A stretch of DNA of 64,000 nt from the NCBI GenBank assembly GCA_030147525.1, contig JASBVF010000056.1:124001-188000 (forward strand), written 5' to 3'. The position numbers were made by a program, and so were the translations under genes. The notes beneath the pieces were generated by a model. That model was not told where the DNA came from and searched no databases. It saw nothing but the letters and a program-made list of their open reading frames with translations. Positions within the stretch are counted from its first letter, which is position 1. Each line of letters starts with the position of its first letter. Shown here piece by piece: positions 49,031 through 57,408 of this stretch. The stretch comes from Bacteroidota bacterium. Its GTDB lineage: Bacteria; Bacteroidota; Bacteroidia; Chitinophagales; Saprospiraceae.

Positions 49031-50009
49031 AACCCAGTGATTTAAGAATATTTACCTGAATGATGAATACCAACCCGAGTAACGCCGGTACAGCAATATT
49101 TATTACGAAAAGTGAAAAGGTGGCGGCCAGAATGCTCACCTGGCTTTCCGCAAAATGCCCCCAAACGAACAGAGCAATTTCTCCCCTCGCCAGAAGCCCC
49201 ATGACAGGCGGCAGGGGTACGCTCGCTTGAACCAGAAAGATCGTAGCAACACCAGCCATGCCAGTTAAGAATGGCGCAGGAATATCATAAAACTGAAGTA
49301 AAAAATAGTATTGCAGCGAGTAAGTAAAGTACCGCAGAAATGCATACCCCAACGCTCCGCTCAACTCCTTCCAGTGGTAGTGCTTGAGTACGGTGAGGTG
49401 GCGCAGGTGTTTCTTTATTTTATCAATTTGAGGAATGCGTTTTGCCAATGGCACCATCAGGTCGATGTTGAAAAAGGTGAAAAACAGCAACCCGACAAAG
49501 GATACGCCGAGAAAAGAAACCACCGGAACGACGTAAGGCTCCGGGTCCAGAAATTTCAATGAAAAATAAATAGCCCCCAGCAACCCGACTGACAAAAGCG
49601 CCAGCAACTGGCTGAGGCTCCCCACCATCGTAGCGATGACGGCTTTCCAGCCCTGCCCCTTTTCCACGAAAAGCACACGGCCGCCATACTCCCCTACCCT
49701 GTTTGGTGTAAAAATAGCAATGGTCGTTCCTGCAAGAACAGCCTGAAATGTTCTCCAGAAATTCAGCTTTGAAAATCCCCGGATGAGCTCCCGCCATTTC
49801 AGCGCTTCCAGGGCAATGTTCACCGGTGCCAATGCAACTACCACAACCAACCAGATCAGGTCCGGATACTCGAAGTGCAATTTAAACGCCTGCCACAGGT
49901 CCGTAAAGTTTTCCCGTGCAAACACCTGCCGGTAAATAGCCCAAAGCAAAAGCGAGGCAATGGCCGCCTTGACGGCGATGTTGAAGATTTTTTTGAAAGA
50001 AGGTTTCAC
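49008..50009 (-). CDS. Flippase-like lysylphosphatidylglycerol synthase TM-region family protein
   Basis: A 333-residue polytopic membrane protein with seven or more helices. It shows the family block EALKWRELIRGFSKLNFWRT (near residues 65-88) and LAGTTIAIFTPNRVGEYGGR, characteristic of the UPF0104/aglD-like and LPG-synthase-TM region proteins. These are thought to be lipid flippase or glycolipid-handling proteins. Its coupling with the DUF3108 protein suggests a shared envelope pathway. No aminoacyl-transfer domain is present, so MprF-type lysinylation is unlikely. Confidence 0.85.
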   Translation of the reverse strand: MKPSFKKIFNIAVKAAIASLLLWAIYRQVFARENFTDLWQAFKLHFEYPDLIWLVVVVALAPVNIALEALKWRELIRGFSKLNFWRTFQAVLAGTTIAIFTPNRVGEYGGRVLFVEKGQGWKAVIATMVGSLSQLLALLSVGLLGAIYFSLKFLDPEPYVVPVVSFLGVSFVGLLFFTFFNIDLMVPLAKRIPQIDKIKKHLRHLTVLKHYHWKELSGALGYAFLRYFTYSLQYYFLLQFYDIPAPFLTGMAGVATIFLVQASVPLPPVMGLLARGEIALFVWGHFAESQVSILAATFSLFVINIAVPALLGLVFIIQVNILKSLGYENGNGS

Positions 50010-50086
50010 TCAATCATCAGTTTTTCGGTCTGAAGGACGGATATCCTCCGCTGCGAAGTTAGCTTTACGCCCGGAAAGCAAATCAA

Positions 50087-50653
50087 ATGAGTGAAAAAAT
50101 AAAATATCGTCTGCTCGGCGTGGATCCCGGTACCAACGTGCTTGGGTACGGAATCATCGAAGTGGAAAACCGCCAGCTTCGACTAGTAGATCTTGGTGTC
50201 ATCACGATGCATAACCTTGATGAACAGCAACTTAAGCTCAAAAAAATTTTTGAAGAGCTACAAAAGGTTATCAAGCAATTTAAGCCAAAGGAGATGGCCA
50301 TCGAGGCGCCTTTTTATGGAAAAAACGTGCAGTCCATGCTGAAACTGGGCCGGGCCCAGGGCGTAGCCATCGCTGCAGCCATCACCAAAGGCGTCGAAAT
50401 TACGGAGTACTCGCCTAAAAAAATCAAGCAATCTGTCACCGGCAACGGGAATGCATCAAAAGAGCAGGTTGCCTCTATGCTGGAGACTATTTTGAAAGTA
50501 AAACTTAACGAAAGTTACCTTGATGCTACGGACGCACTGGCTACGGCTGTTTGTCATTATTACCAATCCAGTTCAGTGCTGGGCGGTGGAAAAAAATACA
50601 AGGACTGGAGCAGTTTTTTAAAAGATAATCCTGACCGGAAATCAAAAACCTGA
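50087..50653 (+). CDS. ruvC: Holliday junction resolvase RuvC
   Basis: Cuts Holliday junctions together with RuvAB. The 188-residue protein has the catalytic acidic residues D13 (LGVDPGTNVLGYG), E73 (MAIEAPFYGKN), D146 and D149 (YLDATDALATAV), and the DNA-binding KQSVTGNGNASKEQV segment. Length is typical plus a short Lys/Ser-rich tail. It is transcribed divergently from the flippase-like gene and ends at a strong bidirectional terminator. Confidence 0.96.
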   Translation: MSEKIKYRLLGVDPGTNVLGYGIIEVENRQLRLVDLGVITMHNLDEQQLKLKKIFEELQKVIKQFKPKEMAIEAPFYGKNVQSMLKLGRAQGVAIAAAITKGVEITEYSPKKIKQSVTGNGNASKEQVASMLETILKVKLNESYLDATDALATAVCHYYQSSSVLGGGKKYKDWSSFLKDNPDRKSKT

Positions 50654-50671
50654 GGCCCAAGACATGAAAAC

Positions 50672-50706
50672 AAAAAAGGGAGCTACCTGACATAGCTCCC
50701 TTTTTT
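50672..50706. terminator. Bidirectional intrinsic terminator between ruvC and the HIT gene
   Basis: The stem AAAAAAGGGAGCTA (50672-50685) pairs with TAGCTCCCTTTTTT (50693-50706) around a 7-base loop, with A and T tracts on the two sides. It serves both convergent genes. Confidence 0.9.
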
Positions 50707-50731
50707 GCTTGTATCGCAGACGAATTGAAAA

Positions 50732-51127
50732 TCAGACGAAATTAGAGCGAATAGCCGATGCTATTTCGGCCATTTCTTCGCTGGAATATTGAAGTTTTGA
50801 GGATGAAATATCCATCTGCCGCTCCGACTGAAACGGAATCAGGTGAACATGAGCATGCGGCACCTCCGTTCCGATCACCAACACGCCCACCCGCTTGCAA
50901 ACAATGGACGCCTCAAGTGCTTTGGCTACCCGTTTTGAAAAGCGCATCAAACCGGAAAGTGTATCGTCGTCCAGGTCAAAAATGTAATCCACTTCCTTTT
51001 TCGGCACGCAAAGCGTATGGCCTTTCGCTGTTGGATGAATATCCAGAAACGCAAGATAATCATCCGTTTCGGCAACTTTGTGGCTTGGGATTTCTCCGTT
51101 GATAATTTTTGTAAAAATACTGGCCAT
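50732..51127 (-). CDS. HIT-family nucleotide hydrolase
   Basis: A 131-residue histidine-triad protein. The triad is H91-x-H93-x-H95 (PHAHVHLIPF), with the leading FTKIINGEIPSHKVAE and DIHPTAKGHTLCVPKK blocks. Such Hint-type proteins hydrolyse adenosine phosphoramidates and related nucleotides in the cytosol. It lies 79 bases downstream of greA in the same direction and may share its transcript. Confidence 0.94.
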   Translation of the reverse strand: MASIFTKIINGEIPSHKVAETDDYLAFLDIHPTAKGHTLCVPKKEVDYIFDLDDDTLSGLMRFSKRVAKALEASIVCKRVGVLVIGTEVPHAHVHLIPFQSERQMDISSSKLQYSSEEMAEIASAIRSNFV

Positions 51128-51206
51128 GACTTGAAAATTAGGAGTTTAATTATTTGCTATACGGTTGATTGTCAACAACTAATAACTCGCATGCTTCCTT
51201 AAATGT

Positions 51207-51680
51207 TTAAATGGTAATGTCGAGCACTTCGAATTCCATTAAACCGGCAGGGGTTTGAACCTGGGCAACTTCCCCAATCTTTTTTCCGAGCAGGCCGCTG
51301 CCAATGGGAGAGGAAGCCGAGATTTTTTTTGCCTTCAGATCCGCTTCCGATTCAGAAACAATCTTGTACGTCAATTGCGCTCCGTTCTTTTTGTTTTTGA
51401 TAGTGACGCTGGTCAGAAGCCGCACTTCCGAAGTGTCCATATCGCTTTCGTTCAGGATACGGGCGTGCGCCAGCGTTTTTTCGAGTTCATTAATTTTCAT
51501 TTCGAGCATGCCCTGCGCATCTTTAGCGGCATCGTATTCTGCATTTTCCGAAAGGTCGCCCTTTTCCCTTGCTTCGGCAATAGCTTTTGCCACATCCTGG
51601 CGGCCTGTTGTTTTCATTTCATCCAGTTCAGCCTTTAATCTGTCGTACCCTTCCTGGGTCAGATAAGTGTAATTTGCCAT
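51207..51680 (-). CDS. greA: Transcription elongation factor GreA
   Basis: A 157-residue factor that stimulates RNA cleavage in backtracked RNA polymerase. The N-terminal coiled coil (YLTQEGYDRLKAELDEMK, DVAKAIAEAREKGDLSENAE with the acidic tip D/E) and the C-terminal FKBP-like domain (VTIKNKKNGAQLTYKIVSES, ISASSPIGSGLLGKKIGEVA) are complete. Length is typical of GreA. Confidence 0.96.
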   Translation of the reverse strand: MANYTYLTQEGYDRLKAELDEMKTTGRQDVAKAIAEAREKGDLSENAEYDAAKDAQGMLEMKINELEKTLAHARILNESDMDTSEVRLLTSVTIKNKKNGAQLTYKIVSESEADLKAKKISASSPIGSGLLGKKIGEVAQVQTPAGLMEFEVLDITI

Positions 51681-52109
51681 GATTGATAATTTTATAATTG
51701 CCTGTTGGCATGCCAGAATAGAAACTTTGAGACGAAAAGCGCTTCACTGGCTGTTTTTACCCAATGCTTCTGATTCCTAAGGTAGTCTGTTTAATAAAAA
51801 GCCTCTCTTCTGCTAAACTAAAGCTTGATCTCTCAAGGGCAAAAGCCTTGAAAAATCAGGCGTTTCAGCAAAAAAGTGGAAATCCCCCCGTTCAAGCAAT
51901 ACTGTTTTTCAAAAAATACAAAAAAAACGGCTCGACCCAGGGCTATTTGATCTGATTGCTTAAAAGGCAAGAACGCTTTCACCTCAATGGATGAAAACGT
52001 TCTTGCCTTTTCGAGTTTGCAAATTTAAAGATTGCCCTTGAAAGATGAAACTTTCGGGCTGAAAATTCAAGGGCGGGGCTGCTCAGAAACCAGGCTCGCC
52101 GTTTGAAAA
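51681..52109. other. Intergenic region between greA and the PorV-like gene
   Basis: A 429-base gap holding the greA promoter side and, at its right end, the terminator of the PorV-like operon. No convincing gene is present; the longest frame (63 codons at 51764-51955) has no family pattern, promoter or ribosome-binding context. Confidence 0.5.
51962..52011 (-). terminator. Terminator of the TonB/T9SS/PorV operon
   Basis: A perfect 14-base inverted repeat, AAAAGGCAAGAACG (51962-51975) with CGTTCTTGCCTTTT (51998-52011). A further TTTCA/TGAAA pairing extends the inner stem, offset by one unpaired C. It follows the PorV-like stop codon (52110) by about 100 bases. Confidence 0.8.
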
Positions 52110-53174
52110 TCAGAGATTGATACGCACAGAAAGGTTGTGCGTACCATCGTAAATCTTAGTCGTGCGATAAGCATAGTCAAATGCTATTTTAGGAGCATCT
52201 TCCTTCTTGCTTACAGGAACGTTCAGTGTAACGCCTGTAGCAATACCTGTGTAAAGTGGTTCTGCGTTAGCATTGTTTTGTGCTACCTGTCCGAAATCAA
52301 GTTTGTAACCAGCTCTCAACATAACCATCTCCTTGAAGGAAAATTCGAGTCCACCGCCGATCTGATCTTCAGAAAATGCGTTGGAGGTGAAATTACCCAA
52401 GGCAGTGATACGGTTGTTGCCTGCAATATAAAAGTCGTAGGACAAACCGATGTTAAGCACTGACTGCAATTCGAAGCTGGTCGGACGCTGGTTTGCGACG
52501 ATGCCATGCTCATTGTCAAAAGACGGAATTTGAAACTCCTGAGACAAACCCTCACCTCTGAATTGCATACGGCCACCTACGTTGCGGAGGGAGATACCAA
52601 ATTTGAAGTTCTCCCGCTCACCGGTAACGTACTGAACACCTGCATCAAGCGCTACCGCAGAAGCAGTGGCATCTTCGACACCTTCAGAGACCATGCGCAC
52701 CAATGCACCAACAGATACCTTGTTTTCAAAAATGTGAGAGAAACCCACACCCAGGTTGAAGTATCTGGGCGAGAAAGTAGCGCCGGTGCCTTCCGGCTGA
52801 AGGGCTGTTGTCCGGCGGATTTCACCAAAATCAAGGGACATCAGGCTGATGCCGATGGCACTGTTTTTTCCAATTCTTTGAGCTACGCCCAAAGCATTGA
52901 TTGAAATATCCGTACCTCTGAGGTAGATTGTATGACCAAAAACAACCTCAGTTTTAGGAATGCGTGCAAGGCCTGCTACGTTCAGGCGCATAGCCTCAAC
53001 ACCGCCAACCATCGAGGTTGTCATGGTATGTAAGCCTGAGCTGCGAGCCCAGGGATTCATCAGCAACTCAGGCGCTCCGGCTTCGCCCTGACGGTCAGGG
53101 TTGCCAGCCCAGGATGGCACGGAAACCAGCCCGATAAGCGCTAATGAAAAGAAAAAGTATATAGACCTATTCAT
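52110..53174 (-). CDS. PorV/PorQ-family outer-membrane protein
   Basis: A 354-residue outer-membrane barrel with signal peptide (residues 1-23, cleavage after SWA). It shows the family opening GAPELLMNPWARSSGLHTMT (mature N-terminus), repeated glycine-rich strands (AIGISLMSLDFGEIRRTTAL, YFNLGVGFSHIFENKVSVGA) and the closing NLSVRINL. PorV shuttles T9SS cargo at the outer membrane. Its position at the end of an operon with a T9SS-type cargo gene suggests a dedicated carrier for that cargo. A 15-base hairpin separates it from the preceding gene. Confidence 0.88.
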   Translation of the reverse strand: MNRSIYFFFSLALIGLVSVPSWAGNPDRQGEAGAPELLMNPWARSSGLHTMTTSMVGGVEAMRLNVAGLARIPKTEVVFGHTIYLRGTDISINALGVAQRIGKNSAIGISLMSLDFGEIRRTTALQPEGTGATFSPRYFNLGVGFSHIFENKVSVGALVRMVSEGVEDATASAVALDAGVQYVTGERENFKFGISLRNVGGRMQFRGEGLSQEFQIPSFDNEHGIVANQRPTSFELQSVLNIGLSYDFYIAGNNRITALGNFTSNAFSEDQIGGGLEFSFKEMVMLRAGYKLDFGQVAQNNANAEPLYTGIATGVTLNVPVSKKEDAPKIAFDYAYRTTKIYDGTHNLSVRINL

Positions 53175-53230
53175 AGATTTTCTTTTGAAAAAAATGATAG
53201 TTGAATGGTTAGTTCGTCAGCTTGGAAGAG

Positions 53231-53289
53231 GGTTGGATTGTTAAAAGCTATCAAAATATTCATTTAGACCAGCATTTAACAATCCAACC
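53231..53289. promoter_or_regulatory. Intercistronic hairpin before the PorV-like gene
   Basis: A perfect 15-base inverted repeat, GGTTGGATTGTTAAA (53231-53245) with TTTAACAATCCAACC (53275-53289), plus outer pairing of GTCAG with CTGAC. It sits between the 1,338-residue protein gene and the PorV-like gene and lacks a T-run, so it may set relative expression rather than end transcription. Confidence 0.65.
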
Positions 53290-53321
53290 AACTAACATTC
53301 TGACAATTAAGCCATTAGCGA

Positions 53322-56300
53322 TTAATTCCCTGACGGGTCAAACTGCCTGTTGATGCCAAACCATTTGAGCGTACGCTCTCCAAGTCCTGGAGCTCTCACG
53401 TGAATGAGGTAAACACCTGCAGCAACCGGAATACCCTTGTTGTTCTTAATATCCCACTCAAGGTCAGGGATGATTTGAGCACTCGGGATTCCGTTACCTG
53501 TCGGAGATGGCGGTTGCTCGTCTCTGTTATACTGGCGGATGAACTTACCATCAAGTGAGTAGATAGTTACCACACACTTCGCCGGCAGGTTAGTGATTTT
53601 CACAATATTGGACACCCGGGCATCTTCATACTCTGAAAATGCGTAGTACGGGTTAGGTACTATATTGATCATATCCAATGCATTCTCAACTCCGATAGCA
53701 TCCAATGGCTCAGCCTGTTTTCCTTCAATGGTGAAGCGGTAAGTAGGATAACCTTTGAATTCGTTGGTTCCTACAGCCACAGCGTATGGGTTATCAACAC
53801 GCAGCTTAATTGTTGCTTCGTTTGGAATAAGTCCCTGAGCGTAAGGCAGCATCTTAGTATTGGTTGCCATAATTGGCAGACCAGCCCACAGTACACGCTT
53901 CAAGCCATTTACTTTTCTAAGTGGCGTTTCTTTAGGATCGAAACGAGATCTCAGATAAGCACAGCTATCGTACTTTTCGTTGGTGACATAAACAAAGTGC
54001 TGACCACCGGCATAGTAATGCATTGGGTTAAACGGTGTGAATGCACTCAAGACCGCCTCTGAAGTCGGGTTGAACATCATGTCTGCACCGTTTGGCTTGC
54101 CGTCCTGGTAAGCATTCAGGAAGCCGTTTGCAGCAGAGTAAGCAGAGTTTTCACTGAAGAAAACGTTCAGGCGTTCGCCGGTTTCAACGTCGATGGCGTA
54201 TCCTGGGAACCATCCCATACCTTTGCCATCTCCATCTTTATCTGGAAGACCGTCGCCGTCGCTGTCTTCTTTGCCTACGGAATCGCCGTTACGGAGGTCG
54301 AACTGCACGTTACCTCCGTCAGAGGTAATAGGCGAACCGTTCTCGTTGAGTGCCAATCCGTATTGATTAATCATTGATTCGACAATCACACAGCGGCTCC
54401 ATTTACTCTTGTCGGCAGTAAAGACAATATCAACATTTCTCAGGTTTTTCAACAAAGCTTCATCGTTGACGAGGTTGGCATTACCCTGCTTCCATGCCGG
54501 ACTGATGTAGAAAGCCTCGTTTTGTTGTGGCCTTGCTTCCCAGTCAGCGATCATGTAAGGAATAAAATAACCAGGTCCGATTTGCGCCAATACTTCATGC
54601 CTGCGGTTCAGCCATTTATCCTTGTAACGAACGTAGTCAAAAACAAGGCTGGTCAATGGGTTACTGGCTGTAGAAAATCCATCCGGAATACCTCTGAACC
54701 AGAATGGTTTATCCGGATCCCGGTAGGTTGCCTCGTAGCCAATAGCTCCATCGGTTGGATCGGCCCATGTGCCCACATCAGCTGTTTGCCCGATAGAGAT
54801 AGAGAATCCGTACTGGCCAAAAATCTGTTCGTTGAGTGAGGCAATCGTCGTGTCAGAAAGAATAGGAGCATCGTTGCTGTTCAAATCCCTGAACAACCAA
54901 GATACTCTGGAGTCCAGTTTGTTGTTGCTCATGTCTTCATCTACGAAGGTCACCTCGAAGTCACCGTCAACAATATCAAGTGGGTTGTAAATTCTTACAT
55001 CGATCGGTCCCCTGCCTTCCTTATAAACGATTTCGCCATTGAAGCTTCCGTCGAGGATTTTGGCACGAGTCTCATCTGAGATATCTACAAAGTTTCCACC
55101 TACGCCAACACCGTCGATACGGGTGATGACAGGGCCATCGCCATACTTGGCATTGAGCGATCTGTCAAGAATAGGCCTTGGAATCGGCGAATAAGTCCTG
55201 ATATTCCGGCGACCTTCCAGATAAGTTATCTTTTGGCCGCTTTGCGTAAGCGGATCGAACTGCTCGTAGTTGTTATGAGCATATGCTTTTGCAGAGAAGT
55301 AGTACTTCCGATGGTTAATCAAACGACGGTCACCCGTAGCAAATTGATCTTCCTTGATCGGGAATGTATGTCTGATCCCCTGATCGAGGCCTTCAATTTT
55401 CACTTCGGGGAAGAAGATGAAGTCAGGCGCACTTGGATCAGTGGCAGCACCTGGGTTTTCAACAGCCTTCCAATTATACAGTGTTTTGATGCCGTTTTTA
55501 ACATCCACCCACTGGATCAACCTTGCTTTGTTAGGATCGTCAAAGTCAGCTGGTCCAACATTTGGGCCATTCAACTGATACAGCAGGTAACCTTCGAAGT
55601 TGTAGGTATTGTCAACATCTTCAGGGAAACCGATTCCTTCTTCTTCGTAACTCTCAAGGTAGTTGTTGGAAGTCTTGGAATTTGTGAAAACAGCGATCAG
55701 TTCCTGATCCAATTCGATCCAGTCAACATCCGGAGCATCCGGGCCATCAACCAGGTCAAAACAGTTATCGAATAAATCCTGAGCAATATCGTCTGCATTT
55801 TTCAGTCTGGAAATATCCGGACATGGGTATTCAAGATTTGGTACCCATACAGCTCCGATGATCAGCTCGTTTACAGCACCTGGCTGAAGAATGAACGGAC
55901 CTGAAGCCTGAACCGTACGGCGATCGTATGCAGGCAGCGTTGCTGTACACATGGACCAACCATTCAGGTCATTTGGATCGTCGATAAATGCATATTTGAT
56001 AAACTCGTTGCTACCCGGGTTAAACGCATCATCACCAAAGGTGAAAGGCGTTCCGTCCCTCCAGCTGCCTGAGAGGTATCGATAAAATTCCACGTCTGTA
56101 CCAGGGTCAGTAGTTGCAGGGTCTGGTGGTGGCTGACCTGAACCGGCACGGTTAATATAAGTAAAGGATGACATCCCCAATTCATTCCGGTTCTCATCCA
56201 ATGGGCCACGGAAGTAGTCAACTCCGATGATCGGAATTTCAGTGCCGTAGGTTGGCGTGTTGGAACCAAATACCGGACAAGTAGTACCGACTGTTCCATC

Positions 56301-57338
56301 TTCAGCGTCTGCGTTGTAAGTGTAAGCAAGGCTTCGGCTTGTATCACAACCAATAAAGTCATCTTCAGAACAACCAAGGTCTGCATCCACCCACATGGCG
56401 AAGAAGGTACTGTCAATATCCTCATTTGCACGGTTGATCAGCTTGTAGCGCTGGAAAGTCATGTCATTGATCTGGTCGTTGGTAGCGTAAGCGAAAGCTT
56501 GTACCTGAACTTCCATACGAATGGTAAATCCATTGGATTCACCGTGAGTTGCTCCACCACCTTCATCGTTGTAGATCCAGAAAAACATCTGGTCAGGATA
56601 CTGAGGAGGCAGTCTGTTTCCCTGTGCATCCTCTTCGCAACCTCTAATCTCGATAATCGGGAAGTCACCTTGCAGCGGATCATAAAACAAATCGCCGTCT
56701 TCATCCCAGAAACCAGCCAAACCCTGATCAGTATCAGGCAGGTCAAACTGATTGATTGAGAAGAAATAAGGATTACGCTTAGCTGGCCATCCTCTCACAC
56801 CGGGAGGAATCATGTCCTCCGTGTAATCGGCGCCTTCGTCTCTTGCAGCTGCAAAAAGCTCCAGGTGAAGCTCAATTTCTTCACGGGTTACTTCGAAAAA
56901 GCGATCCCAACGGTCACATACATCTTTTGACGTTGTTCCACCGTCCGGCGTGAGCGGGCCCGTCCAGAAATCGGAGTTGTTGTTACTGTTTCCGTACTGC
57001 TGGCAAGCAATTTTCAGGTTACCTCCCGGGTCAACACCACCAAGCCAAACAGCACCGGCGAAGATGGAAGAAACTTCCGTTTGGCCAGGCTCAACTTTCG
57101 GCACCACATACTTTCCATCACTTCGGTTCCACCAAACGTCACCGCCGGTGGTCAACGTAGCGCGTATGTTGTTCACATCTTGCTGAGTCTGCCGTTTCGC
57201 AGTCGTGCACTCTTCCCGGTACTTAATCCGGGAGTTCGGCTTAGGAGCTTGCTCTTTCGGGTTATAATAGGCAAATGCCGATGTAGATATAACCCACAAG
57301 CTTACTGCGACCGCAAATATTTTTTTAAAACTACGCAT
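53322..57338 (-). CDS. Large secreted protein with T9SS-like C-terminal domain
   Basis: A 1,338-residue protein with signal peptide (residues 1-23, ending ISTSAFA). The body contains repeated Asp/Asn/Gly-rich blocks and segments such as TRTSLAYTYNADAEDG-type sequences, but no catalytic domain I can name. The end (LPAKCVVTIYSLDGKFIRQY, then WDIKNNKGIPVAAGVYLIHV) is a T9SS-type sorting domain, followed by an unusual extra tail (GERTLKWFGINRQFDPSGN). It lies between a TonB receptor gene and a PorV-like gene in the same direction, a known Saprospiria arrangement. It probably works with the receptor at the cell surface. Confidence 0.8.
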   Translation of the reverse strand: MRSFKKIFAVAVSLWVISTSAFAYYNPKEQAPKPNSRIKYREECTTAKRQTQQDVNNIRATLTTGGDVWWNRSDGKYVVPKVEPGQTEVSSIFAGAVWLGGVDPGGNLKIACQQYGNSNNNSDFWTGPLTPDGGTTSKDVCDRWDRFFEVTREEIELHLELFAAARDEGADYTEDMIPPGVRGWPAKRNPYFFSINQFDLPDTDQGLAGFWDEDGDLFYDPLQGDFPIIEIRGCEEDAQGNRLPPQYPDQMFFWIYNDEGGGATHGESNGFTIRMEVQVQAFAYATNDQINDMTFQRYKLINRANEDIDSTFFAMWVDADLGCSEDDFIGCDTSRSLAYTYNADAEDGTVGTTCPVFGSNTPTYGTEIPIIGVDYFRGPLDENRNELGMSSFTYINRAGSGQPPPDPATTDPGTDVEFYRYLSGSWRDGTPFTFGDDAFNPGSNEFIKYAFIDDPNDLNGWSMCTATLPAYDRRTVQASGPFILQPGAVNELIIGAVWVPNLEYPCPDISRLKNADDIAQDLFDNCFDLVDGPDAPDVDWIELDQELIAVFTNSKTSNNYLESYEEEGIGFPEDVDNTYNFEGYLLYQLNGPNVGPADFDDPNKARLIQWVDVKNGIKTLYNWKAVENPGAATDPSAPDFIFFPEVKIEGLDQGIRHTFPIKEDQFATGDRRLINHRKYYFSAKAYAHNNYEQFDPLTQSGQKITYLEGRRNIRTYSPIPRPILDRSLNAKYGDGPVITRIDGVGVGGNFVDISDETRAKILDGSFNGEIVYKEGRGPIDVRIYNPLDIVDGDFEVTFVDEDMSNNKLDSRVSWLFRDLNSNDAPILSDTTIASLNEQIFGQYGFSISIGQTADVGTWADPTDGAIGYEATYRDPDKPFWFRGIPDGFSTASNPLTSLVFDYVRYKDKWLNRRHEVLAQIGPGYFIPYMIADWEARPQQNEAFYISPAWKQGNANLVNDEALLKNLRNVDIVFTADKSKWSRCVIVESMINQYGLALNENGSPITSDGGNVQFDLRNGDSVGKEDSDGDGLPDKDGDGKGMGWFPGYAIDVETGERLNVFFSENSAYSAANGFLNAYQDGKPNGADMMFNPTSEAVLSAFTPFNPMHYYAGGQHFVYVTNEKYDSCAYLRSRFDPKETPLRKVNGLKRVLWAGLPIMATNTKMLPYAQGLIPNEATIKLRVDNPYAVAVGTNEFKGYPTYRFTIEGKQAEPLDAIGVENALDMINIVPNPYYAFSEYEDARVSNIVKITNLPAKCVVTIYSLDGKFIRQYNRDEQPPSPTGNGIPSAQIIPDLEWDIKNNKGIPVAAGVYLIHVRAPGLGERTLKWFGINRQFDPSGN

Positions 57339-57359
57339 GGTAAACTTTTTAGATTAAAC

Positions 57360-57393
57360 GTGTGTAAAACCGGTGAATACCGGTTTTACACAC
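57360..57393. promoter_or_regulatory. Intercistronic hairpin after the TonB receptor gene
   Basis: A perfect 15-base inverted repeat, GTGTGTAAAACCGGT (57360-57374) with ACCGGTTTTACACAC (57379-57393), and a GAAT loop. It lies 16 bases past the receptor stop codon and 22 bases before the next start codon. No T-run follows, so partial termination or mRNA processing is possible. Confidence 0.7.
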
Positions 57394-57408
57394 TGTGAAA
57401 ATTTATCG

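Noticed and set aside
51764-51955. 63-codon plus-strand frame downstream of greA
   Set aside because: No domain, no promoter match and no conserved context; treated as intergenic.
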